Notes: a model not told the origin generated them from the letters alone. A DNA stretch of 64,000 bases from Polynucleobacter sp. TSB-Sco08W16 (GCF_018687455.1 NZ_CP061291.1:620001-684000); one strand, 5' to 3'. Positions 17,319 to 26,051 are shown, counted from the first letter of the stretch. Translations and numbers: made by a program.

Positions 17319-18464
17319 ATGAAAATTACTCAGGCAACCATCTTTCCTCTTTCAATCCCGCTTATTGAGCCAATCAAGATGGCAAAAGAGTTCATTACGG
17401 ATGCCAAAACAGTGTTACTTTGCCTAACTGATGAGCAAGGTCGCCAAGGGTGGGGTGAGGCCTCTACTGCGCCACTCATGACAGGTGAAACTTTGGATAG
17501 CCTGGTTGGAAGCCTAAGATATTTAGTTGAAAAGGCACGCGCTATTGAGTGGAATGATCCCAAGCATTTTTCCAGCGCTTGTGATGGCATTCTGTATGAC
17601 AACCCCTCAGCAAAATCTTGCCTGCAGATGGCATTACTCGATTTGTATACCCAGAAAGAATCAATTTCTTTATGGGAGTATCTACGCACTCTTAACAACC
17701 AGATTAAAGACTCTGCGACCACTGAAATTCCTTTGTTGCGTATGCTTGGCGGTACCCTAGACAAGGAAATAGCTGATGCTAAATCCTTTCGTGAGGCTGG
17801 CTTTAAGCATTGGAAGATCAAGATTGGCTCTTTATCGCTTGAAGAGGATTTGCATCGCGTCCAAGTGCTGACTAATTTACTTGAGGGTGATGTTGTATCT
17901 GTAGATGCAAACGGGGCGATGTCTTTAGACAATGCCATACAGTTTTGCAGATCTTCACAGGCCACTAAATTGTCATTTGCAGAACAATTAATTAATGCCA
18001 ATTCAGCTTTAACGGATTTTGTTTTGTTGAAGCAGTGCTCTCCCATTCCTATAGGGTTAGATGAATCTATCCACGGATCTAATGAGATTGAGGAGTTCAT
18101 GGAGGCGAATGCTCTAGACGGTGCTAGCTTAAAACTCATTAAGACTGGAGGCATACTGGAGGCTTGGAATTGCGCGCAAATATTGCAAAGCCATGATTTG
18201 AGTGTCAATTTAGCTTGCAAGGTTGCAGAGACATCACTATCGGGAGCTGCCACAGCTTCGATTGGCTTTGCTATTGGCAATGTTCCTTGGGGATTTAGCA
18301 TGTCAAATCAATATCTACAGTTTGATATCTGCGATAGACCATTAAGCGCAAAGCATGGCCATCTTGATGTCACCCAATTGAACCCAACGGGCATTGGCGT
18401 GACACCAAACTTGGATCGCGTGAAGGATGCTGTAGCCCAAGGTTATTCAATCACTCAATATTAA
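17319..18464 (+). CDS. Enolase-superfamily enzyme (muconate-lactonizing/mandelate-racemase type)
   Basis: A 381-residue two-domain protein: a capping N-terminal domain (residues 1-125) and a TIM barrel. Catalytic features can be seen: KIK with Lys166 and Lys168, the DAN metal ligand Asp196, Glu222 in FAEQLI, Asp248/Glu249 in GLDES, and Lys272 in LKLIKTGG. This lysine pairing is that of the MLE subgroup (cycloisomerases, dipeptide epimerases, N-acylamino-acid racemase/OSBS). Its place beside a sugar-acid dehydratase and a lactonase suggests an acid-sugar or lactone substrate. It diverges from the Bug gene and overlaps the convergent dehydrogenase by 14 bases. Confidence 0.85.
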   Translation: MKITQATIFPLSIPLIEPIKMAKEFITDAKTVLLCLTDEQGRQGWGEASTAPLMTGETLDSLVGSLRYLVEKARAIEWNDPKHFSSACDGILYDNPSAKSCLQMALLDLYTQKESISLWEYLRTLNNQIKDSATTEIPLLRMLGGTLDKEIADAKSFREAGFKHWKIKIGSLSLEEDLHRVQVLTNLLEGDVVSVDANGAMSLDNAIQFCRSSQATKLSFAEQLINANSALTDFVLLKQCSPIPIGLDESIHGSNEIEEFMEANALDGASLKLIKTGGILEAWNCAQILQSHDLSVNLACKVAETSLSGAATASIGFAIGNVPWGFSMSNQYLQFDICDRPLSAKHGHLDVTQLNPTGIGVTPNLDRVKDAVAQGYSITQY

Positions 18465-19386
18465 GCACGTCGAAAGCTGCTTTTAATCTACGAGAGTAGG
18501 AATCTGAAACCGTTTTGATTTCTTCTGGGGTCCACTTTCTGAAGCCTTCGCCTGCTTTCATGCCTGTTTTTCCGTCAGCCATGAGTTGCAGCACTTTTGG
18601 CGGCAGGGTAGTGATATTCGAAAGCGATGGATAGATCTCTTTAGCAGCATTAGCCATGCCATCCCAACCAGAAATTTCCTTTTGGGTCATTGGGCCTACT
18701 GCAGCATAGCGAAAACCAAAGCTATATCTCACGGCATCATCAATATCTGCAGGAGTCGCAATGCCCTCTTGAACTAGTGAGAGTGCCTCTCTCATCAAGG
18801 CATGTTGAATGCGGTTAGCTAAAAATCCGGGGATATCTTTTTTAACTAGCACTGGTTTTTTATCAATGGCTCTATATAGCTCGCAAGCTTGCTCAGCATA
18901 TTTGAGCTCAGTCTTTTGACCCATGACAATCTCCACTAGAGGAACTACTTCAGCAGGCATAAAGTAGTGTGCGCCCATCATGCGATTGGCAGTTTTCAGT
19001 CCCTCTGCAATTTTGCTAATTGGGAAGCCAGAGCTGTTGCTTCCAATGGGAATATCTGCCGGTACAACTTGATCAAGATACTGAAATACTTCTTTTTTGA
19101 GTTCTAAGTTTTCTGCCACGGTCTCGATGACCCATGAGCATTGATTCCAGTCTTGCCAATCTTCTAATATGCCAACGAATTGCTGTTTCTTAATGTCAGC
19201 TTCTTCTTTGGTGGCATTGTCTCCTACCACGCCAATTTTCTTTGCGAGACCAATGGCTTTATCCAAGCAGGCTTCAGCCTTTTCTTTGGATCGACCCAAT
19301 ATCACTACGGGTATGTTTTGGGCGATAAAGCCTGCAGCAATGCCAGCGCCCATGATTCCGGTTCCAATAACTGCAACTGATTTCAT
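18451..19386 (-). CDS. 3-hydroxyacyl-CoA/hydroxyacid dehydrogenase family protein
   Basis: A 311-residue NAD-dependent enzyme. The Rossmann motif is VAVIGTGIMGAGIAAGFIAQ (residues 4-23). SNSSGFPISKIAEGL, MMGAHYFMPAEVVPLVEIV and KKDIPGFLANRIQHALMREA are the catalytic and hinge blocks of the 3-hydroxyacyl-CoA dehydrogenase family; His in AHYFMPA is the catalytic one. Relatives include L-gulonate 3-dehydrogenase and 3-hydroxybutyryl-CoA dehydrogenase. The sugar-acid context favours a hydroxyacid substrate. It is divergent from the SMP-30 gene over a 142-base control region. Confidence 0.87.
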   Translation of the reverse strand: MKSVAVIGTGIMGAGIAAGFIAQNIPVVILGRSKEKAEACLDKAIGLAKKIGVVGDNATKEEADIKKQQFVGILEDWQDWNQCSWVIETVAENLELKKEVFQYLDQVVPADIPIGSNSSGFPISKIAEGLKTANRMMGAHYFMPAEVVPLVEIVMGQKTELKYAEQACELYRAIDKKPVLVKKDIPGFLANRIQHALMREALSLVQEGIATPADIDDAVRYSFGFRYAAVGPMTQKEISGWDGMANAAKEIYPSLSNITTLPPKVLQLMADGKTGMKAGEGFRKWTPEEIKTVSDSYSRRLKAAFDVLNIE

Positions 19387-19398
19387 GATTTATAAACC

Positions 19399-19506
19399 TA
19401 TACGGTTAAGTAAAAATAACAGATGATCGATTCAGATCAATAACCACGTAAGGTTATCATTATTTGTGGTTTAATAGTTAAATAATAAAACTTACTTATC
19501 CGTATA
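19399..19506. promoter_or_regulatory. Divergent control region with two inverted copies of a GntR-like operator motif
   Basis: TATACGGTTAAGTA at 19399-19412 is matched in 13 of 14 bases by the reverse complement of TACTTATCCGTATA at 19493-19506. One copy lies by each divergent gene. The right copy continues into a further ACTTATCC at 19507-19514, and an AGGAG ribosome-binding site for the lactonase gene follows at 19516. The nearby GntR regulator is a natural candidate to bind; this is inferred. Confidence 0.5.
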
Positions 19507-19528
19507 ACTTATCCCAGGAGACTGATTT

Positions 19529-20461
19529 ATGACCATGCATAACCCCTTCCAGCCAGTTGAAAAAATCAAAACTGAAGTTTTCTCAACCATGCCTGAGAAA
19601 TTTAGAAAAAAATCTCGCACCGGCTGGTCTGATCCAAACCGCCAGGGCGCTGAAGTAGAGTGTTTTTTAGAAGGCCCATCCTTTGATCGCGAAGGAAACT
19701 TATGGTTCGTTGATATTCCTTTTGGCCGTATTTTCCGTATTGATACTAAGGGTGAGTGGGAGCTCATTACTCAGTATGATGGCTGGCCAAATGGTATGAA
19801 GTTTCATAAAGATGGTCGTGCCTTTATTTGTGACTACAAAGCGGGCTTGCTTGCTTTGGATCCAAAGACTGGAAAGATTGAAACCATCTTGGGTTCTATG
19901 TATAGCGAGAACTTCAAGGGTCTTAACGATTTGCACTTTGCTTCTAATGGCGATTTGTATTTCACGGACCAAGGACAAACTGGTATTGCCGACCCTACTG
20001 GCCGTGTATTTCGTTTGCGCGCCAATGGCCAATTAGATCGCTTGGTACTGAATGTACCCAGTCCAAATGGTATTACCTTAAATACTCAAGAAAAGCATGT
20101 TTTTGTTGCAGCTACAAGATCACAGCAAATTTGGAGATTGCCATTGATGGCTGATGGCTCTGTGTCTAAGACTGGTGTAGCTATTCAGTTAACTGGCGGT
20201 GTAGCAGGTCCAGATGGTATTGAAATGGACTCAGAAAATGGATTGTTGGTTTGCCATTTGGGTATCGGTATCTGGAGATTTGATAACAATATGCTCCCAA
20301 CCCATTTGATCTACTCTGAAAATCCACATCATCATCATTTGGCTAATATGTGCTTTGGTGGTGCTGATGGAAAAGATTTGTACATCACCGAATCTTTATC
20401 TGGCGATATCTTGAAGGCACGCCTTCCTGTTGCTGGTAAGAAGATGTTTGGACAGTCCTAA
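19529..20461 (+). CDS. SMP-30/gluconolactonase family lactonase
   Basis: A 310-residue six-bladed beta-propeller hydrolase. Family blocks are VECFLEGPSFDREGNLWFVD (metal-binding Glu), GWPNGMKFHKDGRAFICDYK, LNDLHFASNGDLYFTDQGQT, PSPNGITLNTQEKHVFV and GVAGPDGIEMDSENGLLVC. Asn and Asp residues in the propeller centre would bind calcium or zinc. Enzymes of this family open sugar lactones to aldonates. It is first in a four-gene operon with the GntR regulator, an Ldh-type reductase and a Bug receptor. Confidence 0.88.
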   Translation: MTMHNPFQPVEKIKTEVFSTMPEKFRKKSRTGWSDPNRQGAEVECFLEGPSFDREGNLWFVDIPFGRIFRIDTKGEWELITQYDGWPNGMKFHKDGRAFICDYKAGLLALDPKTGKIETILGSMYSENFKGLNDLHFASNGDLYFTDQGQTGIADPTGRVFRLRANGQLDRLVLNVPSPNGITLNTQEKHVFVAATRSQQIWRLPLMADGSVSKTGVAIQLTGGVAGPDGIEMDSENGLLVCHLGIGIWRFDNNMLPTHLIYSENPHHHHLANMCFGGADGKDLYITESLSGDILKARLPVAGKKMFGQS

Positions 20462-20462
20462 G

Positions 20463-21197
20463 TTGGCAGACCGATTGCCGTTATATAAGACTCTAGCTAA
20501 TGCGCTAGAGCAGCACATTTATAACGGCGATTGGCCTGTTGGTTCAGTCTTGCCTGCAGAGGCAGATCTATGCAAAAGTTTTCATTCCAGTAGGCACACT
20601 TTGCGGCACGCGCTGCAGATTCTGGAGTCCAATGGTTTGATCTTTCGTCGCCAAGGCGCTCCAACACAAGTAGTTTCAAGGCAGCGCTTAAGGCGTTTCA
20701 CGCAGAGTTTCAACTCGCCAATTGATATCTTGAGTTACTCGCGAGATACTTATCGCATCAATATGGTTGAGGAGTTTATTGAGTTAGATCAACCTCTGAG
20801 TCAAATGGTTGGTGCCCCAGTAGGGTCTTCCTGGTATCACATTGGGGGGATGCGTAAGCGCCAAGAGTCTGAGGATGTAATTGCTTGGACTGATATCTAT
20901 ATCTTGCCGCAGTTTGCTTCGCTGACAAAAGATCCGGAGCATACTCAGGTGATGGTCTACGAGCAAATCGAGAAAAAATACGGCGCCAGAATTGAGAGGG
21001 CGGAAGTAGATGTGTATGCGGCTCCTGCATCAGCAAAAATTGCTGCTAAGTTAAATCTTGGACCTCACGATTCTTGCTTGGTGATTGTGCGTCGCTATTT
21101 TGATGACCAAGATAAGCTCTTTGAGACTACGGTAACGCATCATCCTGAAAATAAATATGTATACAGCATGGAATTTAAAGCGAGCTCAGAGGTCTAA
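20463..21197 (+). CDS. GntR-family regulator with UTRA domain
   Basis: A 244-residue regulator. The winged helix is at about residues 5-70 (LPLYKTLANALEQHIYNGDW, SFHSSRHTLRHALQILESNG). A UTRA ligand-binding domain fills residues 90-240. It probably controls the surrounding sugar-acid genes and senses an intermediate. Start choice is unsure: both candidates are TTG, at 20463, right after the lactonase stop (TAAG), and at 20430, inside the lactonase gene. I favour 20463 because the extra residues are not family-like. Confidence 0.85.
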   Translation: MADRLPLYKTLANALEQHIYNGDWPVGSVLPAEADLCKSFHSSRHTLRHALQILESNGLIFRRQGAPTQVVSRQRLRRFTQSFNSPIDILSYSRDTYRINMVEEFIELDQPLSQMVGAPVGSSWYHIGGMRKRQESEDVIAWTDIYILPQFASLTKDPEHTQVMVYEQIEKKYGARIERAEVDVYAAPASAKIAAKLNLGPHDSCLVIVRRYFDDQDKLFETTVTHHPENKYVYSMEFKASSEV

Positions 21198-21203
21198 CTC
21201 ACT

Positions 21204-22253
21204 ATGAAATATTTATCTATCGCCCAAGCTGAAGCGTTTATTTCAAACGCACTTCAATCCGAAAGGGTTCCAGCTGCCGATGCGAACATCATTGCAAATT
21301 TAATGGTGCAGTCTGACTTGGTTGGCGCTGACGGGCATGGCATCTTTCGCTTACCAGCGTACTTAAAAAGGATTCGTGCAGGCGGCGTCAATCTCAACCC
21401 TAATATTCATATTGAACGTGAGCAGGGTGCAACAGCGCTGATTAATGGTGATAACGCTCTAGGCCATTTGGTCATGAATAGGGCGGTTGATTTAGCGATC
21501 GAAAAAGTAAAACAACATAGCGTGTGCTGGATTGGAAGTCATTATGGCAACCATTCCGGTGCAGCATCAGTGTATGTCCGTAAGTTGGCTGAGCAGGGTT
21601 ATATCGGCATCTATATGGCCGTGGGTAATGCAAACCACATGGCCCCTTGGGGTGGAATCGATTTATTGTTATCTACCAATCCTATTGCGATTGCCGTTCC
21701 TGCTGGCGATGATCCGATAGTGCTCTTGGATATTGCCACGACGGTAGCTGCATATGGAAAAGTCAAGGTAGCAGCTCAGAAGGGGGAGTCCATTCCTGAT
21801 GATTGGATGATCGATCGACAGGGAAAACCGATTACCGATCCAAAGAGATCTGCGGAAGGCTCCTTATTGCCGATTGGTGGTTACAAAGGTTACGGCTTAG
21901 CAGTGATGATTGGTTTACTTGCTGGTGCCCTCAATAATGCAGCGGTTGGTAAAGGAACTATTGATTTTAATGCGCATCATGATCTGATTACTAATACAGG
22001 TCAAACCATCATTGCGGTTGATCCAAGTGCATTTGGTGATAAAGAAGAGTTTGTAAAGCGCGTCATTGCTTTGGTAAATGACTTGAAAAATTCATCAACC
22101 CTTCCTGGTGTTAAAGAAATTCGTGTACCAGGTGAGGGTGCAGCAAAGAAAATGGCGGAGAGAATGGCTTCAGGAATTCCTGTAGCTCCCGAACTGCTTG
22201 AGGCATTAAATACTTGCGCTAAGGAGTGTGGCATAGCGCCATTGAATTTATAG
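21204..22253 (+). CDS. Ldh-family (malate/L-lactate dehydrogenase-like) NAD(P)-dependent oxidoreductase
   Basis: A 349-residue oxidoreductase of the Ldh_2 family (YlbC, DlgD, ComC, DpkA relatives), a fold unlike the classical lactate dehydrogenase. Typical blocks are SDLVGADGHGIFRLPAYLK (with the catalytic His), SHYGNHSGAASVYVRKLAEQ, NPIAIAVPAGDDPIVLLDIA and LLPIGGYKGYGLAVMIGLL. Substrates in this family are 2-keto acids, including 2,3-diketogulonate. The cluster context suggests reduction of a keto sugar acid. It starts six bases after the regulator stop. Confidence 0.88.
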   Translation: MKYLSIAQAEAFISNALQSERVPAADANIIANLMVQSDLVGADGHGIFRLPAYLKRIRAGGVNLNPNIHIEREQGATALINGDNALGHLVMNRAVDLAIEKVKQHSVCWIGSHYGNHSGAASVYVRKLAEQGYIGIYMAVGNANHMAPWGGIDLLLSTNPIAIAVPAGDDPIVLLDIATTVAAYGKVKVAAQKGESIPDDWMIDRQGKPITDPKRSAEGSLLPIGGYKGYGLAVMIGLLAGALNNAAVGKGTIDFNAHHDLITNTGQTIIAVDPSAFGDKEEFVKRVIALVNDLKNSSTLPGVKEIRVPGEGAAKKMAERMASGIPVAPELLEALNTCAKECGIAPLNL

Positions 22254-22272
22254 AATTACTGGAGGAGACAAT

Positions 22273-23244
22273 ATGTTTAAAAAATTAATAAAAAACATAG
22301 CAATAAGTGTTGTAGTGGTCCCAGTATTAATGGGTTCAGCCTTCGCTGCATACCCAGATAAGCCCATCAAGATGATGATTGGCTATGCACCAGGCAGCTC
22401 AACGGATATTGTTGGCAGAATGATTGCCAATGATCTCAGTATTGCTCTGAAGCAACCGATTATTGTTGAGAATCGCGGTGGTGCTGCAGGTAGCTTGGCT
22501 GCCGAGGCTGTTGCTAAAAGTAATCCCGATGGTTACACCATCTTATTTGCACAAAATGGCTTAGCAATTAATGTGGCAGCTAATCCAAAGTTGCCATTTA
22601 ATGGTCAAAAAGATTTGCTTCCTGTAGTAGGAGTGGCTGCTACACCGCACATATTGATTGTGAACAACAATTCACCTGCTAAGTCTGTAGCAGATCTGAT
22701 TGCTATGCTAAAAGCGGATCCCGGGAAGTTAAGCTTTGGATCTTCCGGAATTGGAAATTCAGATCACATGGCGGGTGAATTATTTTTGGCTACAACTGGC
22801 TTGCAAGCTATTCACGTTCCATACAAGGGCGGGGCTCCAGCTGCTACAGATTTAATGGGCGGACAGATTGATTTTTACTTTGCTGGTATGCCGGTCGGCC
22901 TTCCTTTGTATAAAGGCGATAAGGTCAGGGGCTTGGCGGTTACTAGTAAGGGGCGCTTTAGTGGCGCGCCTGAACTAGTGACGATTCAGGAGGCTGGCGT
23001 GAAAGGTTATGAGATGGCCTTGTGGCAAGGGATCTTTGTTGCAGCGGGCACTTCACCTGCCATCGTTAAGCAACTGAACGCTGCCACTCTGAAAATCTTA
23101 GAAACACCAGAGATGAAAGAGCGTTTTCAAAAGGCGGGCGTTCAAATTGCACCGATGAATACCCAGCAGTTCTCAGATCTCTACTTCTCCGATATTGCTC
23201 GGTGGAAGGTGGTTATAGAAAAGGCGAAGATTAAGCTGGATTAA
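22273..23244 (+). CDS. Bug-type (TctC family) periplasmic substrate-binding protein
   Basis: A 323-residue exported receptor. The signal peptide ends near residue 26 (SAFA). Bug motifs are YPDKPIKMMIGYAPGSSTDI, VENRGGAAGSLAAEAVAKSN, FGSSGIGNSDHMAGELFLAT and HVPYKGGAPAATDLMGGQID. It follows the Ldh gene by 19 bases, with a GGAGG ribosome-binding site, and is the last gene of the operon. It is distinct from the other Bug protein of the island, so the two may bind different ligands. No permease is nearby. Confidence 0.92.
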   Translation: MFKKLIKNIAISVVVVPVLMGSAFAAYPDKPIKMMIGYAPGSSTDIVGRMIANDLSIALKQPIIVENRGGAAGSLAAEAVAKSNPDGYTILFAQNGLAINVAANPKLPFNGQKDLLPVVGVAATPHILIVNNNSPAKSVADLIAMLKADPGKLSFGSSGIGNSDHMAGELFLATTGLQAIHVPYKGGAPAATDLMGGQIDFYFAGMPVGLPLYKGDKVRGLAVTSKGRFSGAPELVTIQEAGVKGYEMALWQGIFVAAGTSPAIVKQLNAATLKILETPEMKERFQKAGVQIAPMNTQQFSDLYFSDIARWKVVIEKAKIKLD

Positions 23245-23269
23245 TTTTCAAAATCGATTAAGTAAATGC

Positions 23270-23971
23270 TTAGGCGCTGAGGTCAAATACCAAGACTTCA
23301 GCGCTTTTTCCATTGGCGATATCTATTTGAGATTCATCTTGAATTAATAGCGCATCTCCAGCATTTAAGTCTTGGCCATTGACGCTGAGCGAACCTTGAA
23401 TTAAATGAACATACGCTTTTCGCTTTGGATTTAATGTTAGTGAAGCCGCTTGATTGCCATCAAACAGACCTGCATACATCTTCGCATCCGCAGTCATGCT
23501 AACTGATCCATCCTGACCATCAGGCGAGGCCACTAAACAAAGCTTTCCTTGTTTGTTTGCTGGCGGAATTGTTTTCTGTTCATAGCCAGGCGTGATTTCT
23601 AAGGCATTCGGTTCAATCCAAATTTGCAAGAAATGGGTTGTTTGATCTTTTGCATGATTGAACTCGCTGTGGGTTACGCCAGTGCCTGCACTCATGCGTT
23701 GCACATCTCCTGGCGGAATGCCTTTGACATTGCCCATGCTATCTTCATGCGCCAATTCTCCGGATAGAACATAGCTAATGATCTCCATGTTCCGATGGCT
23801 ATGTTTGCCAAACCCCATCCCTGGTGCGACGCGATCCTCATTGATCACTCGTAGATTCCCCCAACCCATAAAACGAGGGTCGTGGTACCCAGCAAAGGAG
23901 AAGGAGTGAAAGCTCTTGAGCCAGCCGTGGTCTGCGTAGCCTCGATCTTGGGATTTTCTGAGAAATAGCAT
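23270..23971 (-). CDS. Pirin family protein (YhhW-like)
   Basis: A 233-residue bicupin. The N-terminal cupin shows GWGNLRVINEDRVAPGMGFG, then KHSHRNMEIISYVLSGEL, with His57 and His59 of the metal site and a third His and a Glu in MSAGTGVTHSEFNHA. Pirins include quercetin 2,3-dioxygenase YhhW, but most have unknown roles. It stands alone between a convergent Bug gene and a divergent TAXI gene. Confidence 0.9.
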   Translation of the reverse strand: MLFLRKSQDRGYADHGWLKSFHSFSFAGYHDPRFMGWGNLRVINEDRVAPGMGFGKHSHRNMEIISYVLSGELAHEDSMGNVKGIPPGDVQRMSAGTGVTHSEFNHAKDQTTHFLQIWIEPNALEITPGYEQKTIPPANKQGKLCLVASPDGQDGSVSMTADAKMYAGLFDGNQAASLTLNPKRKAYVHLIQGSLSVNGQDLNAGDALLIQDESQIDIANGKSAEVLVFDLSA

Positions 23972-24052
23972 GTATTTAGCGCCGATTATTTCGTTAAGTT
24001 ATGAATAAGGACATTATCATTAGCTTTTACGATATTTGCCAACTGGTAGCGC

Positions 24053-25492
24053 ATGGGAAGCTTTAAACAGAATACGCAAGAAACCTTTTTAGGAATTTCT
24101 GAGACCGCTCGGGAGAACTGGGGTGACTTCGTTCAATTTTTGAAGGAAGCTTGGCCGCTATTGGCTTTATTACTCGTGATTTTGATGGGAATCTGGTGGT
24201 ATGCCGATCCGCCGCCCCCAAGACATGTGCTGATGGCTACTGGATCGCCTGGTGGATCCTATGAAGATCTCGGTAAAAAATATGCAGAATTCTTTGCGAA
24301 GAAGGGGGTTGTACTTGAGCTTGTGCCCTCCATGGGGGCCGAAGAAAATATCGCCCGCTTAAGCGACCGTAAGGATCCAATTCAGGCTGCATTTGTACAG
24401 GCAGGTGTTGGGCATCCAAAAGATGTTAGCGGCATTCAGTCATTGGGTTCAATTGGGTATGACCCGATTTGGTTTTTCTATAACGGACCCGAATTACCGC
24501 AGAGTGATTTTGCAATCGTTAATCGACATGCAAAATATTTTTCAAATCGTAAAATTTCTGTTGGGGTGAAAGGTAGCGGAACCCATGCACAAGCGATCCA
24601 TATTCTGACTGCATCAGGAATGGATAAATCAGCTCTGCAATTTGTTCACTTACCTGGAGAGCAGGCTGTTAAAGCTTTGCAGCGGGGTGAGATCGATGGA
24701 ACCTTTATCGTAGATGCCTTTGAGGCACCTAACGTTCAAGAGTTGCTCAAGGATCCTAAGATTCATTTGGTGACCTTCAGGCGTGCAGCTGCTTATGCCA
24801 AGCGTATTCCTTACTATCATATTTTGGATGTGCCTGAGGGCGCCTTTGACTTAGAGCGCAACTTTCCTGGTGAAGATATCAAGTTATTGGCTACTTCCAC
24901 GAATTTATTAATTGACGATCGTATGCATCCAGCAATCCAATTTTTATTTCTTGAGGCGGCTAGAGAAATCAATGGCAAGGCTTCTTTCTTTGCGCATAGA
25001 GGTGAATTCCCCTCCTTCAAAGATTCTCTTTTTCCAGAGAGTCCAGTAGCGGTTCACTACGAGAAAAATAATTACCCCTTACTCTCCGCGTATTTTCCAT
25101 TTTGGGCAGCTGAATTTATTAGCCGTCTACTCTTTGTATTGTTGCCATTCTGTGTGCTTGCTTACCCTGTATTACGGGTACTGCCAAGCTATCGTATGCG
25201 CTTGATGTATAACAAAATCAACCGTCTCTATGGAACGCTGAAAACATACGAACAAGATTTATTAATGGGCTTTTCTGCTGAGAAACGCGATGATTATTTA
25301 AAGAAGCTCGATCTGCTGGAATATCAGGCTTTAAACATTCAAGTCTCTAAGCGCCTGGCGGGTGACTACTATGCCTTACGTACCAGTATTGATTACGTAC
25401 GCAACTGTTTAAATCGGGGAATGCATCCTTATCAATCCAATGAAGAGCCTCAGCCCTATCAATACACTGACGGTGTTGACCCCGACCTGTAA
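24053..25492 (+). CDS. Membrane-anchored TAXI-family (TRAP) solute-binding protein
   Basis: A 479-residue protein. Instead of a signal peptide it has an N-terminal anchor (residues about 35-51, LLALLLVILMGIWWY). The TAXI receptor domain follows (MATGSPGGSYEDLGKKYAEF, IAFVGVKGSGTHA-type segments, HLPGEQAVKALQRGEIDGTF). A second membrane segment is at about residues 355-375 (RLLFVLLPFCVLAYPVLRVL), and the last 100 residues form a charged, helical cytoplasmic tail. No TRAP permease gene is in the window, so it may be a sensor-like or shared receptor. Function is inferred from the domain. Confidence 0.85.
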   Translation: MGSFKQNTQETFLGISETARENWGDFVQFLKEAWPLLALLLVILMGIWWYADPPPPRHVLMATGSPGGSYEDLGKKYAEFFAKKGVVLELVPSMGAEENIARLSDRKDPIQAAFVQAGVGHPKDVSGIQSLGSIGYDPIWFFYNGPELPQSDFAIVNRHAKYFSNRKISVGVKGSGTHAQAIHILTASGMDKSALQFVHLPGEQAVKALQRGEIDGTFIVDAFEAPNVQELLKDPKIHLVTFRRAAAYAKRIPYYHILDVPEGAFDLERNFPGEDIKLLATSTNLLIDDRMHPAIQFLFLEAAREINGKASFFAHRGEFPSFKDSLFPESPVAVHYEKNNYPLLSAYFPFWAAEFISRLLFVLLPFCVLAYPVLRVLPSYRMRLMYNKINRLYGTLKTYEQDLLMGFSAEKRDDYLKKLDLLEYQALNIQVSKRLAGDYYALRTSIDYVRNCLNRGMHPYQSNEEPQPYQYTDGVDPDL

Positions 25493-25506
25493 AAGCAGGT
25501 TTTTTA
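25485..25506. terminator. Bidirectional-type terminator between TAXI gene and psiE
   Basis: ACCTG (25485-25489) and CAGGT (25496-25500) pair with a six-base loop, followed by TTTTTTATT. The stem overlaps the TAXI stop codon. It serves the plus-strand gene. Confidence 0.75.
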
Positions 25507-25962
25507 TTCGTTATCGCTATTTCTGCTGGGAAACTTGAAGGACGCGTAACGCACTACAGCATTGGCTAATGCCAAAATTAGAATAGTGATGCCCATGAAC
25601 AAAATGGCCATATCTGCTTCATGCTTAGTGTTTACAAGATCGATAATCAAGCGGGTAACTGCTGTGATGGCAACATAGATCAAGAAGCGCACAGGCATAT
25701 GATTGGTCTTGAAATAAATACCCACCATGGCGCCAATCTCTAAGTAGATAAATAGCAGCAATAAATCTTCAATTGAGGCTGAGCCTTTACTGACCATTCC
25801 TAAGAATGCAACGGCTGCTGACCATACGGTGGCAGCGCCAATTCCAAATAGGGCGATACGATGAAACAGAGAAACAAATAAGTTGCCAATGGGGACTGTC
25901 CACTTTTCAATAGCATCTTCCAGCTTAGTGGCATCTTTTGGTGAGGTAGGGGTCATATTCAT
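25504..25962 (-). CDS. PsiE-family membrane protein
   Basis: A 152-residue protein with four predicted membrane helices (about residues 32-52, 60-78, 88-110 and 115-137) and the PsiE pattern FIYLEIGAMVGIYFKTNHMP followed by FLIYVAITAVTRLIID. PsiE is phosphate-starvation inducible in E. coli; the molecular function is unknown and no Pho box is evident here. It is transcribed convergently to the TAXI gene. Confidence 0.88.
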   Translation of the reverse strand: MNMTPTSPKDATKLEDAIEKWTVPIGNLFVSLFHRIALFGIGAATVWSAAVAFLGMVSKGSASIEDLLLLFIYLEIGAMVGIYFKTNHMPVRFLIYVAITAVTRLIIDLVNTKHEADMAILFMGITILILALANAVVRYASFKFPSRNSDNE

Positions 25963-26021
25963 AAAGCCTCCAGCGTTCTATTGATGGATCTCAGTATATT
26001 TCTCAATTCGGAGAAGTAAAT

Positions 26022-26051
26022 AAAAAAAGAGGCGCAAAGACCTCTTTTTTT
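26022..26051. terminator. Strong intrinsic terminator after fccB
   Basis: An 11-base-pair stem AAAAAAAGAGG / CCTCTTTTTTT with an eight-base loop (26033-26040). On the minus strand it is 18 bases past the fccB stop and ends in a long U-run, so it closes the fccAB operon. It is symmetrical, so it could also act on the other strand. Confidence 0.88.

Noticed and set aside
17330..18301. A 323-codon open frame antisense to the enolase-superfamily gene
   Set aside because: The plus-strand protein has the catalytic residues of the superfamily, and the antisense product looks like random Ser/Leu/Arg-rich sequence with no domain.
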